64,000 nucleotides of DNA, taken from the NCBI RefSeq assembly GCF_000429265.1, contig NZ_AUBN01000014.1, positions 62,001 through 126,000 on the forward strand, in the 5' to 3' direction. The notes beneath the pieces were generated by a model. The model ran no database searches. It was not told the DNA's origin and saw only the letters and a list, made by a program, of their open reading frames with translations. The position numbers and the translations under genes are program-made. The stretch is from Actinomyces gerencseriae DSM 6844 (GTDB lineage: Bacteria > Actinomycetota > Actinomycetes > Actinomycetales > Actinomycetaceae). Shown piece by piece: positions 33,883 through 41,557 of this stretch (the stretch's first letter is position 1; each line of letters opens with the position of its first letter).

Positions 33883-34095
33883 GAAGAAGACGGGCCGGGT
33901 CCGGGAGTCGCCCCACCCGCACGAACCCGGCCGCCCCGCAGGCACGCCTCCCCCTTTCGTCGGATATCCCGGTCATGTCGGCTCCTTCGACGCATTCCAG
34001 CGCCATGACGCCGATTCCTAGCCTTGAGGCATCATCCGGGACCTGCCCGGGTCTCGGTCATCTCGGACATCCCAGTCACCTCGAAGGAGACGGTC

Positions 34096-35226
34096 ATGCC
34101 TCACGCCCCATCCCTCCCGCACCGGTCCCCCCAACCGGCGCCGGGCCCCACCACCCCGCCCACCGACGTCGTGGTCGAGGCCCGGGACCTCACCAAGGTC
34201 TACGGCTCCGGCGAGGCGCGGGTGGCCGCCCTGGACGGCGTGAGCCTGACCGTGAGCCGCGGCCAGTTCGTCGCCGTCATGGGCCCGTCGGGCTCGGGCA
34301 AGTCCACCCTCCTGCACTGCCTGGCCGGCCTGGACACCCCCGCATCCGGGCACGTCCTCATCGCCGGCCGCGATCTGGCCGGCATGAACGACAAGCAGCT
34401 GACCGCCGTGCGCCGCGACCAGCTCGGCTTCGTCTTCCAGGCCTTCAACCTCCTGCCCACCCTCACCGCGGAGGAGAACATCCTCCTGCCCACCCGCCTG
34501 GCCCACCGCACCCCCGACCCGAACTGGCAGAACGCCGTCATCGCAGCCCTGGGCATCGGCGACCGTCTCACCCACCGCCCCGCTGAGCTCTCCGGCGGCC
34601 AGCAGCAGAGAGTCGCCATCGCCCGCGCTCTCATCGGCCGCCCCCAGGTCGTCTTCGCCGACGAGCCCACCGGGGCCCTCGACACCGCCTCGGCCGCGTC
34701 CCTCCTGCAGGCGCTGGCCCGCATGTGCGACAACCTCGGTCAGACCGTCGTCATGGTCACCCACGACGAGAACGCAGCGGCCGCCACCAACCGCGTGATC
34801 CGCCTGCGCGACGGACGGATCATCGGCGACGACGCCGTGCGCCGCCCGACCAGCACGCACGCCGCGGCGGCTCAGGCGAGGCCGGCGGGCGCAGCAACCC
34901 CGGCAGGCACAGCAGGCGCAGCAGCCTCGGCAGGCTGGGTCACTCCCGCGGGACCGGCAACCCCCACGGACCCGGCAACCCCCACGGGCACAGCAGGCGC
35001 AGCGGCCCCGGCAGGCTGGGTCACTCCCGCGGGACCGGCAACCCCCACGGGCACAGCAGGCACAGCAGCCCCGGCAGGGCCGGCGGGTCCAGCAGCCCCG
35101 GCAGGGCCGGCGGGTCCAGCAGCCCCGGCAGGGCCGGCGGGTCCAGCGACCCCGGCAGGCCCGACGGCCCCCACGGGCACGGGGACCACCGCCAACACCG
35201 CCGCGACTGGCAGGGAGGCCCGCTGA
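34096..35226 (+). CDS. MacB/LolD-like ABC transporter ATPase with low-complexity tail
   Basis: A 376-aa protein. Residues 1-250 are a MacB/LolD-type ATPase: [19 protein letters not shown], Walker [11 protein letters not shown]-loop [10 protein letters not shown], signature [15 protein letters not shown], Walker [13 protein letters not shown] and switch VTHDENAA. The last ~115 residues are Ala/Pro/Gly/Thr repeats ([27 protein letters not shown]) absent from the family. ATG 34096 follows AAGGAG. The stop overlaps the permease ATG (TGATG). It probably drives export of, or resistance to, an antimicrobial peptide or lipid; the divergent two-component system beyond the permease supports regulated resistance. 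Confidence 0.9.
   Translation: MPHAPSLPHRSPQPAPGPTTPPTDVVVEARDLTKVYGSGEARVAALDGVSLTVSRGQFVAVMGPSGSGKSTLLHCLAGLDTPASGHVLIAGRDLAGMNDKQLTAVRRDQLGFVFQAFNLLPTLTAEENILLPTRLAHRTPDPNWQNAVIAALGIGDRLTHRPAELSGGQQQRVAIARALIGRPQVVFADEPTGALDTASAASLLQALARMCDNLGQTVVMVTHDENAAAATNRVIRLRDGRIIGDDAVRRPTSTHAAAAQARPAGAATPAGTAGAAASAGWVTPAGPATPTDPATPTGTAGAAAPAGWVTPAGPATPTGTAGTAAPAGPAGPAAPAGPAGPAAPAGPAGPATPAGPTAPTGTGTTANTAATGREAR
34880..35205 (+). repeat. in-frame GC-rich tandem repeats in the ATPase tail
   Basis: Units such as CCGGCAGGGCCGGCGGGTCC with AGCAGC (near 35080-35150) and the longer AGGCTGGGTCACTCCCGCGG block (near 34930 and 35018) are repeated in multiples of three bases, encoding the Ala/Pro/Gly tail. 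Confidence 0.8.
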
Positions 35227-37751
35227 TGCCCTCCCTGCTCGACGCGCGCCGCGCCGCTGCGGCCTTCGTGGCCGTGGCCATGAGCGCCGCCCTCATCGCC
35301 TTCGCCTTCATCCTCTCCGACTCCTTCCGCACCCAGATGCAGGCCGAGGCCCGCCTGTCCATCGGCGGCGCCGATATCGTCGTCGCCTCGGGACGCCAGC
35401 TCAGCAGCACCGACGGCCACCTCGACGACGCCCTCGTCTCCCGACTCGCCGACCTCGACGGCATCGCCTCCGTGCGCGGCGAGCACTGGGGCATCCTCCG
35501 ACTCGACCTGCCGCGCCAGCTCGCGGGCACCGTGGGCAGCGCGATCATGATTCGGGACGTGCCCGTGCTCAGCCAGTACACCACCCTGGCGGCCGGGCGT
35601 CTGCCGATCGGCACCGGCGAGGTCGCCATCGACACCCGCCTCGCCGAGCAGCAGGGGCTCGGCGTCGGGGACACCATCCGCCTCAAGAACGGCTACGACC
35701 GCGGCACCAGCAGCACCAACGGCACCGGCGACGCCGACGGCACGGATGACATAGTCCATACCAGCCCGACCATCGTGGGCGTGGTCTCCCCCGGGGCCGA
35801 CGCGGGCCTGGACAAGGGGACGGGGGGCACCGTCTACGCCACGGTCGACCAGTTCGAGGCCATGGGCGCGATCACCAGCTACAACCACCTGTACGTGACG
35901 GCGAACCCGGGGACCAGTACCGGCGCCCTGGTGGACGAGGTCGCCGAGACCGTCCACGCCGTCCGACCCGGCGCCTTCGTGGTGGACGCCGACGACGCCG
36001 TCGCCGAACGCGCCGCCTCCGCCCAATCGGGCGGCACGATGGTCGCCATGGTCCTCAACCTGCTGACGCCCGTGTGCGCGGTGGTCGCGGGCATCGTCAT
36101 CGCCACCACCTTCACCACCCTCGTGGCACGTCAGAACCGCACCATCGGCCTCGTGCGCTGCATCGGCGCGAGCCGCAGGCAGATCATGCTCGCCGTGCTG
36201 CGCACCGCCGTCGTCACCGGAACGGCCGGGTCCGTCGTCGGCGTCATCGCAGGGACCGCGGGAGCCGCCCTCCTCATCCGCTCGGGAGTCATCGAGAACC
36301 TGGACGCCCACCTCACCATCTCCCCCGTCTCCCTGGCGGGCGCCGTCGTGCTCGGCACGCTGGTCACGCTCGCGGCCGTGCTGCGCCCCGCGCACCGGGC
36401 CACCCGCATCTCCCCGCTCGTCGCCCTGAGCGGCAGCACGGTCGGCGCCAAGCGCGTCGGACGCGGGCAGCGGCTGGCCGCCATCACCGGACTCATCATC
36501 GCCCTGGCCGGCGCCGTCCTCGTCGTCCCGGGGACGACCGGGCACAACCTCTACATCGTGGCCGGCGGCGCCATCCTCGTCGTCCTCGGGCTCCTGGCGG
36601 CCCTGCCCCTGCTGGTGAGCCTCATCGTCGGTCTCATCGGACGCGCCGGCTCCGATGGCCGCTACCCGATCCTCCACCTGGCCGCCCGCAACCTGGTCCG
36701 CAACCCCGGACGCTCGGCGGCGACAGCCGCCACGCTCCTCGTCTGCGTCCTGGTCGGCTCGGTCCTGTTCGTGGGCCTGTTCTCCTTCGAGTCCTCCTTC
36801 CAGAGCATCGTGAACCAGGGCTCGCCCACCGACATCACGGTCTTCGGTGTGACCCCGCAGACCGACACCGCCGCGCTCACCTCCACCGTCGAGTCGACCG
36901 ACGGCGTGGAGTCCACGACCCTCGTCCCCAGCCTCGACCTCACCCAGACCGTGGACGGCGCGACCGACAGCATCGACGTCCTGTCCATCGACGCCTCCGC
37001 GGTCGCCCCCGTCGTGCGCTCCACCAAGGGCCTGGAGGACCTCGACGACCGCACGCTCATCGTCGGGGAGCTCTACCACATCCCCGACGGCACCGCCGTG
37101 ACCCTCACCGGCCCGGCGGGCGACGTCGAGCTGACCGCCCGCGTGAGGGAGGGGTGGGGCGCCGCCATCACCCCCGCCACCGCCGAGCGCCTGACCGGTG
37201 GGGAGCCGACCGACGCCATCATGTGGGTGCGCACCACGGGCGCCGGTTCCTCGGAATCGGTCGAGAATGCCGTCCGTCAGGCCACCCGCGGCCAGGATCT
37301 CATGGTCATGGGAAGCGCGGAGGGACGCAACGAGTTCACGGACCTGATGCACCGGACGGTGTTCACCATCTGCCTGGTCATGGCGGCGGCCCTCATCATC
37401 GCCCTGAGCGGGCTGGCCAACACCACGGACGTGAGCGTCCTGGAGCGCACCCGCGAGATCGGCCTGCTGCGAGCCACCGGCACCGACCGCTCGCAGGTCA
37501 GACGCCTCATCGTCATCGAGGCCTCCCTCCTGGCCCTCATCGGCGGTGTCCTGGGCGTCGTCATCGGGACCGCGCTGGGGGCGGCGGGCACGCTCGCGGT
37601 CCTGAGCGACGGGGGAATCAGCGTCTTCATCCCCTACCTCCCGCTGGCCGGCGTCCTCGCCGTCACCCTGCTCGTCGGCGTCGCAGCCGCACTGCGACCG
37701 GCCGGGCGCGCGGGCCGGGTGACGCCGGTAACGGCCCTGGCGACGGACTGA
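35226..37751 (+). CDS. FtsX-like ABC transporter permease
   Basis: An 841-aa MacB-type permease with two FtsX domains. There is an N-terminal helix (AAAAFVAVAMSAALIAFAFIL), a large extracytoplasmic domain (about 45-260), helices near 280-400 (LVARQNRTIGLVRCIGASRRQIMLAVL), a second helix block near 415-520, a second outside domain (about 520-705) and C-terminal helices (DVSVLERTREIGLLRATGTDRSQVRRLIVIE). The ERTREIGLLRATG motif couples to the ATPase. It overlaps the ATPase gene by one base, forming a two-gene operon. Confidence 0.92.
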   Translation: MPSLLDARRAAAAFVAVAMSAALIAFAFILSDSFRTQMQAEARLSIGGADIVVASGRQLSSTDGHLDDALVSRLADLDGIASVRGEHWGILRLDLPRQLAGTVGSAIMIRDVPVLSQYTTLAAGRLPIGTGEVAIDTRLAEQQGLGVGDTIRLKNGYDRGTSSTNGTGDADGTDDIVHTSPTIVGVVSPGADAGLDKGTGGTVYATVDQFEAMGAITSYNHLYVTANPGTSTGALVDEVAETVHAVRPGAFVVDADDAVAERAASAQSGGTMVAMVLNLLTPVCAVVAGIVIATTFTTLVARQNRTIGLVRCIGASRRQIMLAVLRTAVVTGTAGSVVGVIAGTAGAALLIRSGVIENLDAHLTISPVSLAGAVVLGTLVTLAAVLRPAHRATRISPLVALSGSTVGAKRVGRGQRLAAITGLIIALAGAVLVVPGTTGHNLYIVAGGAILVVLGLLAALPLLVSLIVGLIGRAGSDGRYPILHLAARNLVRNPGRSAATAATLLVCVLVGSVLFVGLFSFESSFQSIVNQGSPTDITVFGVTPQTDTAALTSTVESTDGVESTTLVPSLDLTQTVDGATDSIDVLSIDASAVAPVVRSTKGLEDLDDRTLIVGELYHIPDGTAVTLTGPAGDVELTARVREGWGAAITPATAERLTGGEPTDAIMWVRTTGAGSSESVENAVRQATRGQDLMVMGSAEGRNEFTDLMHRTVFTICLVMAAALIIALSGLANTTDVSVLERTREIGLLRATGTDRSQVRRLIVIEASLLALIGGVLGVVIGTALGAAGTLAVLSDGGISVFIPYLPLAGVLAVTLLVGVAAALRPAGRAGRVTPVTALATD

Positions 37752-37759
37752 GGGCCCTC

Positions 37760-38431
37760 TCAGAGCGCGGCCTCCCGCTCCCGGTGCACGGCGACGACGA
37801 GCTTGAGGCGGGAGGCCGCCCCGTACTTCCTCATGAGGTGGGAGACGTGGGTCTTGACGGTGGACTCGGCGACGACGAGGCGCTGCGCGATCTCCGCATT
37901 GGAGTAGCCCTCGCACAGCTGGGCGAGAACCTCCTGCTCGGCCTCGGTCAGGTCGGGGCGGGCGCCCTGGCGAGCGGGACGCAGATGGCGGGCCACCAAC
38001 CGGGATGCGGTGGCCGGGGAGATGGTGGTGCCGCCATCGGCCGCGGCGAGGACGGCCCGCACGATCTCCTCGGGGGCCGAGTCCTTGAGGAGGAAGCCGT
38101 TGGCCGACTGCGACAGGGCGGCGAGCATGGCCTCGTCGTCATCGAAGGAGGTCAGGACGACGACGGCGATCCCCGGATGCTCGGCCCGGACGCGGCTCAG
38201 GAGCTCCAGCCCGTCCATGCCGGGCATGCGCACATCGGTGAGCAGGACGTCGACGGGCACCCTCCGCAGGAAGGCGAGAGCATCCCGGCCGCGGCTGAAG
38301 GCGGAGGCGACCTCGATCCGCTCCGAGGAGGCCAGGTAGTTGCGCAGAGCGGTCAGGACGAAGGAGTCGTCGTCGACGAGCGCGACCCGGACCGCCGACG
38401 ACGGGGATCCGGGCGGGTTCGTGGGAGCCAT
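37760..38431 (-). CDS. NarL/LuxR-family response regulator
   Basis: A 223-aa two-component transcription factor. The receiver domain has the acidic pocket VALVDDD, the phospho-acceptor Asp in LLTDVRMPGMDG (about D66), and T and K positions in VVVLTSFDDD and FLLKDSAPEE. The C-terminal LuxR helix-turn-helix is LTEAEQEVLAQLCEGYSNAEIAQRLVVAESTVKTHV. ATG 38431 lies 36 bp from the kinase start on the other strand, so both promoters share a very small region. Likely target: the convergent ABC transporter operon. Confidence 0.92.
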   Translation of the reverse strand: MAPTNPPGSPSSAVRVALVDDDSFVLTALRNYLASSERIEVASAFSRGRDALAFLRRVPVDVLLTDVRMPGMDGLELLSRVRAEHPGIAVVVLTSFDDDEAMLAALSQSANGFLLKDSAPEEIVRAVLAAADGGTTISPATASRLVARHLRPARQGARPDLTEAEQEVLAQLCEGYSNAEIAQRLVVAESTVKTHVSHLMRKYGAASRLKLVVAVHREREAAL

Positions 38432-38467
38432 GGCAGGATGCTAACCATTGAGAGGCAGGGGGTGGTC

Positions 38468-39880
38468 ATGAGACTCGGGGCAGGACCGACCGGGGCGGCG
38501 GAGGGCGCGGGGCTCGCAGTGGGCGCGGTGGGCCCAGGACCCGCGGCAGGCGCAAGACCCGCGGCGAGCCCAGCAGGCGCAAGACCCGCGGCGAGCCCAG
38601 CAGGCGCAAGACCCGCGGCGAGCCCAGCGGTCCCAGGACCCACGGCAGGCGCAAGACCCGCGGCAGACGCAGCGAGCACCACCGGACTGCTGGCCCGCAC
38701 GCGATTCTCCACCTGGACGCCCGGGTGGCGCACCCACCTGCTGGGCCTGGCCTGCGCCGGCCTGCTCACCCTGATCTCCGTCGTGGCTCTCGAGCCCTTC
38801 GAGATCACCGATGCGTACATCGTCGTGGTCAGCGGCATCGGGATCGCGATGCTCTCGGTGTGGCCGCTGGGGGCCAGCGCGATCAGTCTCCTGACCTCCT
38901 GCATCTTCCTCCTGGCACTCGACCACGGCGCCTATCTCAGCCCGGTCCTTCCGGCCATGGGGCCCTGGCTGTGCACCGCGGTGCTCCTGACTCGCGGCTT
39001 CAGCAGGGTCGGCGCCTACGGCCTGCTGGCCGCGAACGTCATGGCGACTTTCGTCTTCTTCCTGTTGAGCCCGCCGAACGAGTTCGCGGTGTGGCAGGGG
39101 TACCTCCCCGTCCTGTTCATGGGAGCCACCTGCCTCGTCGTCGCCGAGCTCCTGCGTCAGCCGCGGATGCAGGTCGACGCGGCGGCCGCCCAGTACCGGG
39201 CGGACCTGGAGCGCCAGCGCCTCCTCGTCATCTCCGAGCTGCACGACACGGTGGTGCGCGATCTCACCCAGGCGGTCATGACCGCCGAGCAGGCCCGGCT
39301 CGTCCGACCCGACGCCGCACTCGCCGGCGATCTGCGCGCGCTCACCGCCTCCGTGCGCACCGCCGTCGAGCAGCTGCGGAACAGCCTGCGGACCTTGAGC
39401 GACGCCGGGGATGGAGTCGGCATGGACGTCCTGGCCTCCTCCGCCCCACGACCCCTGAGCGAGGTCGTCGCCGAGGCGCGCGCCGTTCTGGCATCCCGCC
39501 GGGTCACCCTGGAGACCGAGGGGCTGGACGCACTGGAGTCGGCCGCCGTACCGCCTGGAGTGCACCAGCAGCTGGTACGGGTGCTCGGCGAGCTGGTGAG
39601 CAATATGGTCAAGCACGCAGCGCCCGGCAGTGCACGGCTCCTCATCGAGGCCGATGGCCGGAGCCTGGAGGCCATGGCCTCCAACGCCGCCGGACCGGAG
39701 CATCGGGATGAACGGCGCGGTGAGTGGCAGGGGCGCAGCGCCGTGATCTCATCCGGGCTCGGCCTGGCGGGCGCGCAGCGACGGGTGGAGGCCCTGAGCG
39801 GAACCTTCGACGTCACCCGTACGACCGAGCGATTCACCGCGGTCCTGTCCGTACCGCTCAGGGCCGCCGCCCCAGGATGA
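38468..39880 (+). CDS. NarL-type sensor histidine kinase
   Basis: A 470-aa membrane kinase partner of the divergent regulator. The N-terminus (about 1-75) is a 9-aa repeat (GARPAASPA) tail, followed by about five membrane helices (75-215), a dimerisation box with the phospho-accepting His in ISELHDTVVRDLTQAV (about residue 259), and a HATPase_c domain (LGELVSNMVKHA, then SSGLGLAGAQRRVEALSGTF). ATG 38468 has a GGCAGGGGG region upstream; an alternative ATG at 38438 adds ten residues. The last 18 codons lie in a 90-bp block duplicated at 40952. Confidence 0.88.
   Translation: MRLGAGPTGAAEGAGLAVGAVGPGPAAGARPAASPAGARPAASPAGARPAASPAVPGPTAGARPAADAASTTGLLARTRFSTWTPGWRTHLLGLACAGLLTLISVVALEPFEITDAYIVVVSGIGIAMLSVWPLGASAISLLTSCIFLLALDHGAYLSPVLPAMGPWLCTAVLLTRGFSRVGAYGLLAANVMATFVFFLLSPPNEFAVWQGYLPVLFMGATCLVVAELLRQPRMQVDAAAAQYRADLERQRLLVISELHDTVVRDLTQAVMTAEQARLVRPDAALAGDLRALTASVRTAVEQLRNSLRTLSDAGDGVGMDVLASSAPRPLSEVVAEARAVLASRRVTLETEGLDALESAAVPPGVHQQLVRVLGELVSNMVKHAAPGSARLLIEADGRSLEAMASNAAGPEHRDERRGEWQGRSAVISSGLGLAGAQRRVEALSGTFDVTRTTERFTAVLSVPLRAAAPG
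38550..38645 (+). repeat. 27-bp in-frame tandem repeat in the kinase N-terminus
   Basis: A 27-bp unit (GCGCAAGACCCGCGGCGAGC plus CCAGCAG) is repeated three times, giving GARPAASPA; a related copy follows near 38650. Confidence 0.8.
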
Positions 39881-39914
39881 GGCTCATGGCCTCGCTGCGG
39901 GTGGCGGCGTTGCG
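39825..39914 (+). repeat. 90-bp direct repeat, left copy (kinase/folE junction)
   Basis: Matches 40952-41041 over 90 bp with a single mismatch. The block holds the 3' end of the kinase on the plus strand and, on the minus strand, the last codons of folE ([17 protein letters not shown]). Here the kinase end is functional and the folE part is a dead copy. Confidence 0.93.
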
Positions 39915-39982
39915 AACGCCCGGGATCACGCCGGACTTTATTGCGTATGGATAAAACGGGATAAGACTTCTAACCCCGTCCC

Positions 39983-40851
39983 GTGGACAACATCAACAAC
40001 CCGTACACACCCAATGCGGAAGCGACCCCCGAGGCTCTCATCGGGCGTGACGGACAGACCGAGGCCTTCTCGGTGCTGCTCGAACGCCTCAAGAGGGGAC
40101 GCACTGAGCAATCCATGATCATCACGGGTCTTCGCGGTGTCGGCAAGACCGTTCTGCTCAACAAGTTCGCCGAACTGGCGGAGCGGATCGGATGGGAGGT
40201 CGTCGAGCTGGAGGCCTCCAAACATGATGAGACCGCCTTCCGCCAGTCGATTTTCTCCAAGTTCCGCGCCGCGCTCCTGCACCTGTCCCCCGGCGTCGTT
40301 GGAGTAAGAGAGCTCGTCACGCGGCCGAGGTTCTGAGCTCCTTCGTCCTGTCCGTCGACCGGGAGGGAACCTTCTCCGTCACATGGGACGTCGCCCCATC
40401 GGAAGGCTATGCCGACCACGGCGACCTGGGGCTGGACCTCACGGACGTCTTCCTCGCCGTCGGCGAGGTGGCCAAGGAGAGGACTACCGGCATCGTAGTC
40501 CTCATCGACAGCGACGACGTCGGTGCCGCACGCGAGGCCTACGAGGCGAAGCTGGACAGTTCGTTCTTCAGAGTCCGACTCGACCGCGCCACACCATTGC
40601 AGACGGCGTACATGCGCGCGATGGCGGAACTCGGATCCGAGCCCCAGAAAGCCGCCGACGTCGCCGCCCGCATGGGCCGGGAATCGTCCCAAGTGGCACC
40701 AATCCGCTCGCAACTGATCGACATGGGGCTCCTGTACACGCCTCAGCACGGATACGCGGCCTTCACCGTGCCGGACTTCGACACGTTCATGCTCCGCGCG
40801 GTACCAGAGCCGGATGTTCCGGAGATTCACCGCCGTCGTCGGCGCCGCTGA
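39983..40851 (+). pseudogene. decayed AAA/ORC-like ATPase gene
   Basis: The N-terminal piece starts at GTG 39983 (MDNINNPYTPNAEATPEALIGRDGQTEAF, broken here) and has a Walker A in ITGLRGVGKTVLLNKF. It runs out of frame near 40310 (VRELVTRPRF, stop at 40336). In another frame AEVLSSFVLSVDREGTF continues, then TTGIVVLID jumps directly to SDDVGAAREAYEAKL. From my knowledge of intact relatives (about 390-400 aa), the Walker B region and about 100 residues are deleted there. The C-terminal winged-helix part (ELGSEPQKAADVAARMGRES) survives to 40851. A frameshift plus internal deletion make it non-functional. It sits between 90-bp direct repeats, preceded by an AT-rich patch (TTTATTGCGTATGGATAAAA). 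Confidence 0.85.
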
Positions 40852-40859
40852 AGCGAGGT

Positions 40860-40881
40860 GCGGCGGCGCCGACGCCGCCGC
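40860..40881 (+). terminator. hairpin after the ATPase remnant
   Basis: GCGGCGGCG (40860-40868) and CGCCGCCGC (40873-40881) form a perfect 9-bp stem with a CCGA loop, starting 9 bp after the remnant's stop codon. There is no T-run. A second perfect palindrome, CGGTCCATGGACCG, follows near 40893-40906. Confidence 0.55.
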
Positions 40882-40951
40882 TCAGGTTCACCGGTCCATG
40901 GACCGTGGTGACGGGCGACTCGGTGGTCAGTCCGGCTCGGTCGGCCCAATG

Positions 40952-41041
40952 CCGAGCGATTCACCGCGGTCCTGTCCGTACCGCTCAGGGCCTCCGCCCC
41001 AGGATGAGGCTCATGGCCTCGCTGCGGGTGGCGGCGTTGCG
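40952..41041 (+). repeat. 90-bp direct repeat, right copy
   Basis: Second copy of the 39825-39914 block. Here the minus-strand folE 3' end is the functional one and the plus-strand kinase fragment is dead. The enclosed insert is 1,037 bp. Confidence 0.93.
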
Positions 41042-41557
41042 CATAATGCCGCGCACCGCGCTCGTCACGGTGTTCGCACCGGGCTTGTGCACACCGCGCA
41101 TCGACATGCACAGGTGCTCGGCCTCGACCACGACGAGCACTCCCCCGCAGCCCAGGCGCTCGACCATCGCATCGGCCACCTGCGCCGTCAGCCGCTCCTG
41201 TACCTGGGGGCGCCGGGCGTAGCCGTCCACGAGTCGCGCCACCTTGCTCAGCCCCGTCACCCGTCCGTCCTCGTCCGGGATGTAGGCGACGTGCGCGGAC
41301 CCGTGAAAGGGCAGGAGATGATGCTCGCACACCGAGTACAGGGGGATGTCCCGCACGAGCACCATCTCGGAGTGCCCGAGGTCGAAGTTCCTCTCGACGT
41401 GCGTGCCGGGGTCCTCGCCGAGCCCGGAGAACATCTCCGCGTAAGCGCGGGCCATCCGCTCCGGCGTCTCGCGCAGGCCCTCGCGGTCGGGGTCCTCCCC
41501 CACGGCGACCAGCAGGTCGCGCACCGCCCGGCGCACGGCATCGGCGTCGTAGGTCAC
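40985..41557 (-). CDS. folE: GTP cyclohydrolase I
   Basis: Converts GTP to 7,8-dihydroneopterin triphosphate, the first folate step. The 190-aa protein has the zinc-binding signature [35 protein letters not shown], and [12 protein letters not shown] with the third zinc ligand Cys, then TSAVRG. The GTG start at 41557 overlaps the ftsH stop (GTGA), so it is translationally coupled to ftsH. Normally followed by folP; the accessory island interrupts here. Confidence 0.96.
   Translation of the reverse strand: MTYDADAVRRAVRDLLVAVGEDPDREGLRETPERMARAYAEMFSGLGEDPGTHVERNFDLGHSEMVLVRDIPLYSVCEHHLLPFHGSAHVAYIPDEDGRVTGLSKVARLVDGYARRPQVQERLTAQVADAMVERLGCGGVLVVVEAEHLCMSMRGVHKPGANTVTSAVRGIMRNAATRSEAMSLILGRRP

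Larger units (their letters stand above)
33208..34095. other. 888-bp repeat-filled intergenic region
   Basis: Between the importer operon and the MacB-like operon there is no credible gene. The region contains, in order, the right 142-bp repeat (33264-33405), the 60-bp-period 29-bp repeat pair (33595-33683), a 16-bp-arm palindrome (33720-33766), two GATGCCGGTCTCGTG-like repeats near 33764 and 33783, and three inverted 22-bp repeats (33822-33882). The ABC operon's Shine-Dalgarno (AAGGAG) is at the right end. Confidence 0.8.

Noticed and set aside
39915-40951. Insertion sequence carrying the ATPase remnant
   Set aside because: There is no transposase or terminal inverted repeat, and the flanking duplication (90 bp) is much longer than IS target duplications.
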